From Lachnoclostridium sp. An181 (GTDB lineage Bacteria > Bacillota > Clostridia > Lachnospirales > Lachnospiraceae), in NCBI RefSeq assembly GCF_002160325.1, contig NZ_NFKJ01000006.1:62001-126000 (forward strand): DNA of 64,000 bases. The letters are read 5' to 3'. The position numbers and the translations under genes are program-made. Under the pieces are notes generated by a model that was not told the DNA's origin, did not search any database, and worked only from the letters and a program-made list of their open reading frames with translations. Positions 28,160 to 37,000 of this stretch are shown piece by piece (position 1 is the stretch's first letter; each line of letters opens with the position of its first letter).

Positions 28160-28857
28160 TGGAACCGATATTGGATTGCCAAAATCTTTCTAAAAAATAT
28201 GGAAATTTCTTTGCACTCTCCAATCTGACTCTCTCTCTGGAAAAAGGGCAGATTGTCGGCCTTCTCGGGCCAAACGGCAGCGGAAAAACTACGCTTATCA
28301 AACTTATCAACGGGCTTCTCACGCCAACTTCCGGGCATGTGCTCATCAATCAGATGGATCCTTGCACACAGACAAAAAAAATTGTCTCCTATCTTCCGGA
28401 AAGAGAGTATCTCAATACAAGGATGCGCGTCAAAGAAATCATCTCCTATTTCGATGATTTCTACGATAATTTTGACATGCACCGTGCATACAAAATGCTG
28501 GAAAAACTTCAGATCAATCCATCTGCCCGGCTTCGCACACTTTCCAAAGGCACGAAAGAAAAAGTTCAGTTGATCCTTGTCATGAGCAGAGATGCGGATT
28601 TGTATGTGCTCGACGAGCCTATCGGGGGTGTGGATCCTGCAGCAAGGGATTACATTTTAAACACTATCATTACAAACTATAATGAAAATGCCACAATTCT
28701 CATATCCACGCATCTGATTTCGGATATCGAAAACATTTTGGACCGTGCTGTCTTTATTCAAAATGGAAACCTTGTTCTGAATGAATCTGTGGATGATGTA
28801 CGGATGAAATACGGGAAATCTGTGGATGCATTATTCAGGGAGGTGTTCCAATGTTAA
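28156..28857 (+). CDS. ABC transporter ATP-binding protein
   Basis: 233 residues. Walker A is LLGPNGSGKTTLIKL near 36-50. The signature region is LSKGTKEKVQLILVMSRD (an LSxG variant) near 132-150. Walker B LYVLDEPIGGVDPAA is near 153-167, and the switch His is in ILISTHLISDIE. It belongs to the ABC-2-type exporters linked with YtrA regulators. It overlaps the regulator by 4 bases and the permease by 7. Together the two make an exporter or a bacitracin- or lantibiotic-type resistance pump; the substrate is not known. Confidence 0.93.
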   Translation: MMEPILDCQNLSKKYGNFFALSNLTLSLEKGQIVGLLGPNGSGKTTLIKLINGLLTPTSGHVLINQMDPCTQTKKIVSYLPEREYLNTRMRVKEIISYFDDFYDNFDMHRAYKMLEKLQINPSARLRTLSKGTKEKVQLILVMSRDADLYVLDEPIGGVDPAARDYILNTIITNYNENATILISTHLISDIENILDRAVFIQNGNLVLNESVDDVRMKYGKSVDALFREVFQC

Positions 28858-29678
28858 AAAAATTATTTGTATATGATATGAGAGCGCTCTCCAAGCTGCT
28901 GATCATCGCACACATTCCTCTTATATTGCTGGCATTTCTCCTCCGCTTTACTATCGTGGATGCGCTTTCTCACTTGGAAACCAATGACAGTTTTGCAATC
29001 TTAGCCGGCGCTTTATTGGTTTTATTTTTCTGCTATCTGGCTGTAGTTGCTTTTTTGACAGAAGTTTACTTTGCCTATTATACTTACAAAAACCTTTTTT
29101 CCGATCAGGGCTATCTTACATTGACCCTTCCGGCAACACCGGCGCAACAAGTGGGAGCAAAAGTACTCTCCGGTACAACATGGATTCTGATTGATCAGGT
29201 TGTCATCTATCTCAGCTGTGCAATCTGTATTGCCGGAACCAACACCATGTCACTCATTCTGGATGAAATGCAGAAACTCCCAAAAGATTTCTTTCAAAGT
29301 TTTTTTGGAATGAGTTTTTCTGAGATTATCGCGTACTTTATGGGCAGTACACTGGTCAATGCTATCACTGCCCCATGCATAATTTTGGGTGCACTCTGCC
29401 TTGGACAGCTCTTCAGCAAAAACCGGATTTTGATTGCTGTAGTGACCTATTTTTGTTATTACTTCCTAGTACAGATTGTTGCATCCGGCTATATGGGTTA
29501 TCAAATGGCATCCACCGCAAATTCCGCAGAAATTTTTGCCGGAACTCCTTATGCAACAACACCTTTACCTGGCATGAAGGGTCTATTCATACTATCTACG
29601 ATACTTTGTGCAGCTTTTGGGGTTTTGGGATATTTCTTTTCCAATTGGTGTATGAGAAAAAAAATCAATCTTCATTAA
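28851..29678 (+). CDS. ABC-2-type permease, partner of the preceding ATPase
   Basis: 275 residues with six hydrophobic segments at about 15-37, 44-70, 105-130, 160-185, 190-215 and 245-268. The N-terminus MLKKLFVYDMRALSK is typical of ABC-2 subunits of the GntR-linked modules. The start codon lies inside the end of the ATPase gene. It is the last gene of the operon, followed after 13 bases by a strong bidirectional terminator. Confidence 0.88.
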   Translation: MLKKLFVYDMRALSKLLIIAHIPLILLAFLLRFTIVDALSHLETNDSFAILAGALLVLFFCYLAVVAFLTEVYFAYYTYKNLFSDQGYLTLTLPATPAQQVGAKVLSGTTWILIDQVVIYLSCAICIAGTNTMSLILDEMQKLPKDFFQSFFGMSFSEIIAYFMGSTLVNAITAPCIILGALCLGQLFSKNRILIAVVTYFCYYFLVQIVASGYMGYQMASTANSAEIFAGTPYATTPLPGMKGLFILSTILCAAFGVLGYFFSNWCMRKKINLH

Positions 29679-29691
29679 TATTAAGATTCAA

Positions 29692-29739
29692 AAAGCAGGA
29701 ACTGCGGATCACACAAAATCCGCAGTCCTGCTTTTTTTC
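29692..29739. terminator. Bidirectional terminator, ABC operon / azlCD
   Basis: Stem around AAGCAGGA-CTGCGGAT / ATCCGCAG-TCCTGCTT, followed by seven T on the plus strand and by TTTTTG on the minus strand. It separates converging operons. Confidence 0.92.
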
Positions 29740-30074
29740 TAAAAAACGACCTGTACCAAAAACATATACAATACAGTCCCCACTCCGATGCTCAAAAAAT
29801 TATTCCGTTTCCATACATGCAAAATCACCACCATTGCACAGGCAATCAATTCCGGCAGCCCGTGAGGATTCTTCATCAATGATACTGATTTCAGGCAATA
29901 GATGACAAGCATCCCTATAACAGCCGGTGTCAAAACTCTTCCCAAATACCTCACTATAGGCGGGATCGTCTTACCTTTTGGAAACAATAAAAACGGCACG
30001 ACCCTTGTCCCAAAGGTAGTCAACGCAACTACAACAATAATCAAGAATGACATTCCCACACTTATTGGGAGCAT
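29739..30074 (-). CDS. azlD: AzlD-family branched-chain amino acid export subunit
   Basis: 111 residues, three to four hydrophobic segments, with GTRVVPFLLFPKGK near 22-35 and VRYLGRVLTPAVIGMLVIYCL near 43-63, both typical of AzlD. It overlaps the end of azlC by 13 bases, so the two are translated together. AzlCD pairs export branched-chain amino acids and related analogues such as azaleucine. Confidence 0.9.
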   Translation of the reverse strand: MLPISVGMSFLIIVVVALTTFGTRVVPFLLFPKGKTIPPIVRYLGRVLTPAVIGMLVIYCLKSVSLMKNPHGLPELIACAMVVILHVWKRNNFLSIGVGTVLYMFLVQVVF

Positions 30075-30796
30075 GTTTCTTCCTCCTCTTCTGACTCATA
30101 TTTAATTTCCGTCTTGTCCAACCGGCTTTTCCCGATAAACAGAACAACCACAATACAGAGCATCGTGGGCAAAGCAAAACTATCAGCACCAAAAACCAAA
30201 AGGCAGACAACCGCTGCCACGACTCCAATAACCGCCGGGATACGATTTTGCCTATTCCCCCACTGTTCCACGAAAATGACAAGGAAAAGTGCGGTCATGG
30301 CAAAATCAATCCCTTCGGAATTGAACGGAATCAGAGCTCCCGCCAGTGCCCCTATGATGGACCCCATGATCCAGTAAAGTTGATCCAAAAGCGCAATGGC
30401 AAACAAAAACTTTTCCTCATCCACCTCTTTTGGAACCTTTGTTGTACACAAAAGTGAGTACGTCTCATCCGTCAGTCCGAAAATCATATACCAACGTTTC
30501 TTTCCTATTCGATTAAATTTCTCCAAAAGAGAAATCCCATAAAAAATGTGTCTGATATTCACCATCAATGTCAAAAATATTACCTGAAACAGCGAAATGC
30601 CGGGCACAAAAAAATTCACTGCCAAATATTGTCCAGAGCCAGCATACACAAGAAGGCTCATAAGCCCTGCCCAGAGAAAAGAATATCCTTTTTCCGCATA
30701 CATCACACCAAACGCAATCCCTATGAACAGATACCCTGTGAGCACTGGTACTGTGTACGGAAACGCCTTTCGAAATGCCTTTCCATATCCACCCAT
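30062..30796 (-). CDS. azlC: AzlC-family branched-chain amino acid permease subunit
   Basis: 244 residues from the ATG at 30796, preceded by an AG-rich GAGGG site. An in-frame ATG 11 codons earlier lacks one. The AzlC features are AFPYTVPVLTGYLFIGIAFGVMYAEKGY at about 9-36, the long helix pair GLMSLLVYAGSGQYLAV, and NIRHIFYGISLLEKF near 80-95. About seven membrane helices are present. The last 25 residues are acidic. It acts with AzlD as an exporter. Confidence 0.92.
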   Translation of the reverse strand: MGGYGKAFRKAFPYTVPVLTGYLFIGIAFGVMYAEKGYSFLWAGLMSLLVYAGSGQYLAVNFFVPGISLFQVIFLTLMVNIRHIFYGISLLEKFNRIGKKRWYMIFGLTDETYSLLCTTKVPKEVDEEKFLFAIALLDQLYWIMGSIIGALAGALIPFNSEGIDFAMTALFLVIFVEQWGNRQNRIPAVIGVVAAVVCLLVFGADSFALPTMLCIVVVLFIGKSRLDKTEIKYESEEEEETCSQ

Positions 30797-30947
30797 CTTT
30801 TTCCCTCTTTCTCTTCCGTCAGATTTCACAGAGCGTCAGAAAAAACGCATCTTTAAAAAGCATACTGTTTTCCGCTCTTTTTGTCAAGAAATCAACTTCC
30901 CACTTGTATTTTTCATCATAATGTGATAGTCTTGTAAAGTAGCGTTT

Positions 30948-31019
30948 GTGTCTATAGCTCAGGGGATAGAGCAATGCCCTCCGGAGGCATGTGCGGCGGT
31001 TCGAATCCGTCTAGACACG
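30948..31019 (+). tRNA. tRNA-Arg (anticodon CCG)
   Basis: 72 bases fold as a cloverleaf: acceptor GTGTCTA / TAGACAC, D stem GCTC / GAGC, anticodon stem ATGCC / GGCAT around loop CTCCGGA (anticodon CCG), and T stem GGCGG / CCGTC around TTCGAAT. CCA is not encoded; the discriminator base is G. It reads the CGG codon. A terminator follows at once. Confidence 0.95.
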
Positions 31020-31022
31020 TAT

Positions 31023-31065
31023 AAAGGCTCTGTATCTTATCTATGAGAGATACAGAGCCTTTTTA
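31023..31065 (+). terminator. Terminator of the tRNA-Arg gene
   Basis: Perfect 15-bp stem AAAGGCTCTGTATCT / AGATACAGAGCCTTT ending in TTTTTATA. Confidence 0.95.
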
Positions 31066-31144
31066 TAATCCAGAAATGTTTTTTACTTTCCTGTATTATA
31101 AAAAATTTTGGGAAAGACTGTCCACGTAGTTTTTCTCATAGTTT

Positions 31145-32023
31145 CTACAGAAAAATTCTTCCCTCCTTATGGCTGTAGTAGTACGCATGGGAAGACAACA
31201 CTTCCTCCTCTTCCACCTGAGTCTCATTCACCTCCTGTATCATGCAGTCCAGCTGCGGCCTCATCGGGCTTTTACTCTCCGGAATCACGATCACTTCATG
31301 GATGCTGCTTGGAAGAATATAGAAATTTTCACCAATTCTTTCGTACACCTTCTCCATAACATGCGGATATAAAATACAGCTGGCTCCAAGATTTTTTGTT
31401 TCATTTGACACAATGTACATGTTGTCCACATCATTTTCCGGTGCATCAGTGCCAAGCATCTCAGCAACCGCCTGTTTCATCGTTTTTATTGTACATGGCA
31501 GAAGATGGGGACTGTTTTTCATGGCATCTTCATACAGCTCTTCTTTTTCTACTCCCCAGTACCTGAGATGGTCATTGGTAATCGTGACCGTCGCACTTTC
31601 ATTTTCCTTTGTACTCAGAAGAATATAGAATACAACCGCAAAATCAAGATAAGATACATAGGGTATCCCCTTTAAAAGAGACATGTTTTGCTCCCGGTTG
31701 ATCAGTTTCATGACCGCTCTTTCCCTGACCGCCTCATAGTCTTTCAGATAGTCCATTTCCCACGACTTCCGAAACCGCACCTCATAATACAATTCCAGGA
31801 TATGCCGGATGATCTCGTCCATACTCTCTCCCCTCTGAAACTGCTCATAGTATTCTTCCAGATAAATCGTGGGAGAGATATTGATCTCTTTTTCCTGAAA
31901 GGTAAGCCCCCTCCTCTCTATTCCATTATTTTTAACTACTGTCTGAATCTGCACGTCCACATCTGCCTTCACAGAATGCCTGATGCCCTCTCTTACTGCG
32001 CTTACAAATCTCTGGTAATTCAT
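31145..32023 (-). CDS. DUF5688-family protein, function unknown
   Basis: 292 residues, no signal peptide or membrane helix. The N-terminal half, with GLTFQEKEINISPTIYLEEYYEQF near 35-58, matches the pattern of DUF5688 proteins, which are frequent in Lachnospiraceae in several copies. The C-terminal half has YVSYLDFAVVFYIL, SHLLPCTIKTMKQAV, MYIVSNETKNLGASCILYPHVME and an LPSSIHEVIVIP segment. No catalytic motif is evident. It stands alone between the tRNA and efp. Confidence 0.75.
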   Translation of the reverse strand: MNYQRFVSAVREGIRHSVKADVDVQIQTVVKNNGIERRGLTFQEKEINISPTIYLEEYYEQFQRGESMDEIIRHILELYYEVRFRKSWEMDYLKDYEAVRERAVMKLINREQNMSLLKGIPYVSYLDFAVVFYILLSTKENESATVTITNDHLRYWGVEKEELYEDAMKNSPHLLPCTIKTMKQAVAEMLGTDAPENDVDNMYIVSNETKNLGASCILYPHVMEKVYERIGENFYILPSSIHEVIVIPESKSPMRPQLDCMIQEVNETQVEEEEVLSSHAYYYSHKEGRIFL

Positions 32024-32149
32024 TAAAATCTCCTCTCATTTTCAAGCGCCCGTTTGTGGAAAAATTTGTACGAATGTACTGGAAATTTAAAGTGATTTGA
32101 AATGAATATTATTTTTTAATTATACTCAATCCATCAAGAAAAAGCAAGA

Positions 32150-32192
32150 GAATGTCAGATACAGCAAACATAGATTGCCTCATCTGACATTC
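32150..32192 (-). terminator. Terminator of efp
   Basis: Perfect 11-bp inverted repeat GAATGTCAGAT / ATCTGACATTC with a 21-base loop, followed on the minus strand by TCTTGCTTTTTC. Confidence 0.8.
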
Positions 32193-32216
32193 CCCTTATA
32201 ATCCTTTGCATATTTA

Positions 32217-32774
32217 TTATACGCGGGACAGATATTCTCCTGTACGTGTATCAATCTTCAAAACATCGCCCTGCTCAACAAACAGAGGTACCATGACAGT
32301 TGCACCTGTCTCAACCACTGCAGGTTTAGTAGCTCCTGTAGCTGTATCACCTTTGAATCCCGGCTCTGTCTCTGTAATAGCAAGTTCAACAAACAACGGC
32401 GGTTCTACTGCAAATACATTGCCATTGTGGGAACAGATTTTTACCATCTCATTTTCTTTTACAAATTTCAAAGAATCGCCGATAGCGTCCTCGTTCAATG
32501 CAATCTGGTCATATGTCTCAACATCCATGAAATGGTACAATTCGCCGTCTGAATAGAGATACTGCATGTCTTTTCTTTCGATGTGCGCTTTCGGGAATTT
32601 TTCAGTTGGTCTGAATGTTTTTTCAACCACACCACCGCTGATAATATTTTTTAATTTTGTTCTTACGAATGCAGCGCCCTTTCCCGGCTTTACATGCTGA
32701 AATTCAATTACCTGATAAATATTTCCTTCAATTTCAATGGTAATACCATTTCTGAAATCTCCTGCTGAAATCAT
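32217..32774 (-). CDS. efp: Elongation factor P
   Basis: Relieves ribosome stalling at polyproline stretches. 185 residues in the three KOW/OB domains of EF-P. The tip loop is [17 protein letters not shown] with Lys at position 32, the residue that may be modified in some bacteria. No epmA, epmB, earP or ymfI-like modification gene is seen in this window. The start follows AAGGAGG. The C-terminal signature [24 protein letters not shown] is intact. Confidence 0.97.
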   Translation of the reverse strand: MISAGDFRNGITIEIEGNIYQVIEFQHVKPGKGAAFVRTKLKNIISGGVVEKTFRPTEKFPKAHIERKDMQYLYSDGELYHFMDVETYDQIALNEDAIGDSLKFVKENEMVKICSHNGNVFAVEPPLFVELAITETEPGFKGDTATGATKPAVVETGATVMVPLFVEQGDVLKIDTRTGEYLSRV

Positions 32775-33035
32775 CTAAAAATCCTCCTTAATCGTACTTT
32801 ACTACATTCCATAGTAAGCCTTTCCAAGTATATACATACTCTTACCGATAATAATTCTATAATATCTGCCTGGTTTTTTCAACCATTACTTTCAGGATTT
32901 CCTGTTTATTCCCGATTTATCTGGTCTCTTTTTCTATGTGGAACTCACATTTTTATGATTTGTCCGTTCCAATCATGAATAGTTCCACACATTCCAGATA
33001 AACTAACAAAATAACGGAAAGGAGCTGTAAAACAT
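32775..33035. promoter_or_regulatory. efp-ldh divergent region with large imperfect palindrome
   Basis: TGTGGAACT (32937-32945) and AGTTCCACA (32981-32989) are exact reverse complements, with inner ATGATT (32955-32960) and AATCAT (32971-32976) also pairing. The centre lies about 70 bases before the ldh start. It could be an operator or a leader hairpin controlling lactate dehydrogenase. It does not match the usual Rex site. Confidence 0.55.
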
Positions 33036-33983
33036 ATGATCATCGATAAACGAAAAATTGTGATCGTCGGCACTGGCATGGTTGGAATGAGTTATGCGTA
33101 CAGCCTTTTAAATCAATCTCTCTGCGATGAGCTAGTGCTGATTGACATTGATAAAAAGCGCGCCAAAGGAGAGGCTATGGATTTAAACCACGGTCTCGCT
33201 TTCGCTAATTCTAACATGACCATTTTTGCCGGGGAATATAAGGATTGTGCTGACGCGGATATTGTGGTCATTTGCGCTGGTGTTGCACAAAAACCTTCCG
33301 AGACAAGGCTCAACCTTTTAAAACGGAACGCAGAAGTCTTCCGCTCTATCATTGAACCAGTGACATCGTCTGGTTTCAATGGTGTTTTCCTGGTTGCCAC
33401 GAACCCAGTCGATATTATGACCAGAATCACTTGTACACTGTCCGGATTCAATCCAAGACGGGTCCTCGGAAGCGGGACCGCACTTGATACAGCAAGGCTG
33501 CGCTATCTCCTCGGGGAAAAATTAGACGTGGATCCAAGAAATGTCCATGCCTATGTGATAGGGGAACACGGAGACAGTGAATTTGTCCCTTGGAGCCAGG
33601 CGCTCCTGGCAACCACACCTATCCTTAAATTTTGTGGGAACGAAATGTATCCCATTTCAAGAGAGAGTCTTCAAAATATTGAGACGGAAGTGCGCACAGC
33701 AGCCTACAAGATCATCGATGCCAAACAGGCCACTTATTATGGCATTGGAATGGCACTTGCCAGAATCACAAAAGCAATTCTCGGAAACGAACACAGTGTC
33801 CTCACTGTATCTGCCATGTTGCGAGGCGAATATGGACAAAGAGATGTATTTGCAGGTGTTCCTTGTATTATCAATCAAAACGGGATTCAACAGATCTTCC
33901 CACTTTCACTGACCGATGAAGAGCTGAAGAAATTAAAAGACTCCTGCGATACTTTGCAGGAAAATTATGAGGGGATTTTTTAA
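33036..33983 (+). CDS. ldh: L-lactate dehydrogenase
   Basis: Reduces pyruvate to L-lactate with NADH, the fermentative NAD-regenerating step. 315 residues. NAD-binding IVGTGMVGMSYAYSL at 9-23, DLNHG near 52, and the mobile-loop segment ETRLNLLKRNAEVF near 88-101 (substrate Arg). VATNPVDIMT follows near 120, LGSGTALDTARLRYLL near 146-161, and the catalytic His in YVIGEHGDSEFVPWS near 173-187. AAAGGAGCTG precedes the ATG. It is a single gene with a palindromic region upstream and a hairpin downstream. Confidence 0.96.
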   Translation: MIIDKRKIVIVGTGMVGMSYAYSLLNQSLCDELVLIDIDKKRAKGEAMDLNHGLAFANSNMTIFAGEYKDCADADIVVICAGVAQKPSETRLNLLKRNAEVFRSIIEPVTSSGFNGVFLVATNPVDIMTRITCTLSGFNPRRVLGSGTALDTARLRYLLGEKLDVDPRNVHAYVIGEHGDSEFVPWSQALLATTPILKFCGNEMYPISRESLQNIETEVRTAAYKIIDAKQATYYGIGMALARITKAILGNEHSVLTVSAMLRGEYGQRDVFAGVPCIINQNGIQQIFPLSLTDEELKKLKDSCDTLQENYEGIF

Positions 33984-33996
33984 AGTTATGCAAAGT

Positions 33997-34051
33997 GAAC
34001 CGACCTCCCAATCTTTAGATTTCTTGTCTAACTTTTTTGGGAGATCGGTTC
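33997..34051. terminator. Inverted repeat between ldh and the GH97 gene
   Basis: GAACCGACCTCCCAA (33997-34011) pairs with TTGGGAGATCGGTTC (34037-34051) with one mismatch. It lies between converging genes and probably ends both transcripts, although the following T-runs are weak. Confidence 0.65.
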
Positions 34052-34094
34052 AAAGTTCAACACATCCTTTTTATGTCTTACTATTTACTCATTA

Positions 34095-37000
34095 TTATTT
34101 CCTGTTCTTTCTCTTCATTACGCCCATAACTGCTGCGGAACTGATTGCTCCCATGCAAATCAATACGTAAAGAACGGCCAAGGATGTATCTCCTGTTTTT
34201 GCGGATTTTACAGATGCATTTTTATCTGCATGATCTGATGCAGCGCTTGTATCATTCTGTCCGGCATTTGCTTGCTTGCCTTGTGCTGTCTTTAAGATAT
34301 CGTTTTTTTCGGTCTTTCTATCTTCAGATACGGATACCAGTTTTGCAACTGCATCTTTTAAATTTTCTTCTGCCGCTGTCACAGTTTTCTGATCTGCATT
34401 TTCATCAGCAAATACTTCCTGTGCTCTTGCAAGGGCCGTCCTCATCGCTCCAAAGCTTTCTGCCTCATATGCGTCTTCGGAAAGTGCGGATGCCTCATTG
34501 ATCAAAATCTCTAACGCGCTCTTATCCGGTTTCAGTCTCAAGTTTGCCATTGCCTCAAGAAGTCCTCTCCATGCCTGGTTTACTTCCTCCTGCATTGCAT
34601 TTCCATCTTCCAATGTTTCTCTTGCAGCTTTGAGAGCATCTATAAACACCTGTTTTCCATCATCCAAGTAGGAATCCAGTCTTCCCTCGATGTCGGCTGC
34701 CAGGGCAACTACTTTTTCAAGATCCGCTTTGTCCCCTTGTTTGAAAGAAAGATACTGCATTGCTTTGATCAGGTTCTGCCAACATGTATCCACATCTATC
34801 TGTGTGATTCCGGTAACACCTTCATTTACATCTTCAAGCATGTTTTCTGCATCTGCAAGTGCCTGTTCAAAGGTTGCTTTTACAGAGTCGATCACGCCTT
34901 CTGTGTCTGCTTTCTTTGCAAGCTCAATCGCATACTGCAAAATATCCAGCCTTAACTCTTCCGGTTTTTCAGTTGCTGCAATGGCCTGGAATTCAAATAC
35001 ACTTGCATAGGCACTTGTATTGCTGCTGCCTGTGACTTCTAATTTCACATAGCGCCCCTTCGTATTTTCGGGCGCTCTGTCCTTATTTAATCCGGCATTT
35101 GTATTGTCATTCTTATCTACAACAAGCTGCCATGTCTCCTTATCATTGCTTGTATAGATCTTATATGTATAATAACGATCCGCATTTTTATTGTAGAAAT
35201 TTGTGACAAATTGAAGAAGATTATACTCTTCTCCCAAATCAATCACCGCACTTTGCGGATAGTTGCTGCTAGATGCAGCCCAGCGGGTTGAATCATTTCC
35301 ATCGTTGATATAGGATTTGTCATTTTCCGGTTTTTCAATGGAAGTTACTTCCACGGATTTGTTCAACGCTACATTTATATAATCATAGTTGCCTTCACTG
35401 TTTTTCACAGTCATAAATTTGGCGTCCGCCCAGTCTGCCCAGTCATGACTGCTGTTTCCATTCGGATCTGTGGCAAGCACAAGTTCTTTTACACCTGCGA
35501 TCGGAACAGAAATCTTTTGTGGTTCTTTAGATCCGGTGATCACAGTTTCTTTCAATAGTTTCCCATCACCGTAAACATAGAAAGTCATTCCATTACTTTT
35601 ATCTTGCTTTGTGGCATCTACACCGACTGTAGCCTCAAAAAATTCATATCCTTTGTCTGTCAAATCATAGTACAATTCTCCAGGCGCATCCATACCCATA
35701 CCTTTTTCATATGTTTGCGTCTTTCCTCCAATGATCAGGTGCATGTCGCTGCCATCGCGGTTTTTATCCTTTTGAACTTTGTCCATCTTATTTCCTTCAC
35801 CAGTGGATGGATCGTAAGTATCACCATTCCAGGATTTTTCTGAATCATAATCCAAATCACTTACATATGCTGCCAATTCTTTTGTTGCCATCAAATCCTC
35901 TACCAGATTTTTGAGCGCATCTTGGATTTCCTTTGTAGCCGCAGCAATCTCAGACTGCTCTGGCTGTGCATTTTCCAAAAGGGTTTCTCCTTTTTCTACC
36001 GCTTTTTCAAGAACTGCCCAGCTTTCTTTTGTATAATAACCCGGAACCAGATGGTTTGTTTCGGAAATGGCATCCATCAAAGGCACTGTTAAATTATAAG
36101 TATTATATGCCTGATTCAAAATTGCCAATGCCTGTGAGATTTCTTCCTCAGTTGCAGCTGTATTGTCCATGACTGCCTGGGCAGTTTCTTTTTTCTTCTG
36201 TAATACTCTCCATGTTTCTGTTTCATAACCCGGAGTTTCAAGCGCATCGACTGTTCTCAATAAATTTTGAAGCGCTGCTTTATCGTAAGATGGAATTTCA
36301 CTTACATCGCCAAAATCTTCTGCCTTTGTAAGGCGCACAGAGTATCCGTATTTTTCTTTCATGTTATAGATCAAAGTTGTATCTCTGTCAACTAAATATA
36401 CCTCTTTGAGTAAGGTTTGCGTTTCTTTGGAGGAACTGTTAAATCCTGCATTCGGATCTGCATCCGATCCATCAAAATAGATTTCTGCTACATACTGGCC
36501 TTCGTCCAGAAAATCCAACGGGATATTTAAGGTTCTGTCCACTGCCGAGAGACTGCCAATGTACCATCGGCTTGGAATAACTGTTCCATCATTTTTCGTA
36601 TCGGCAAAACTTTGTCTGGCAATTGTTGCATATTCCTGCATCTTGCCTTCCAAATAAAGTGTATTTTTCCACGTGGCTGGCATATTATCAAAGAAGTCTA
36701 CGACAGACTTATCCTTTTCTGGGATTTCCATTGTGTTTGTATACCAAAATAAAAGATTCACACCTGTGCGGAACATCAAAGGAGATGCAAGTGCATACCC
36801 TTTTGTTGCTTTTCCAGGCCAACAAAATGTATGGTCTGCCGGTCCTTGAATGGTTCTGGTAAAAATTGTAGAAATATCTTCCGGAATACTGACATTTCCT
36901 TTCTCCTCGTCCCCATATATACCCTCAGCGGAAAGAAGATTTGGATATGTACGTTCAATTCCTGATGGAACCCATTTATCATGTACGGTTAATACAAGAT

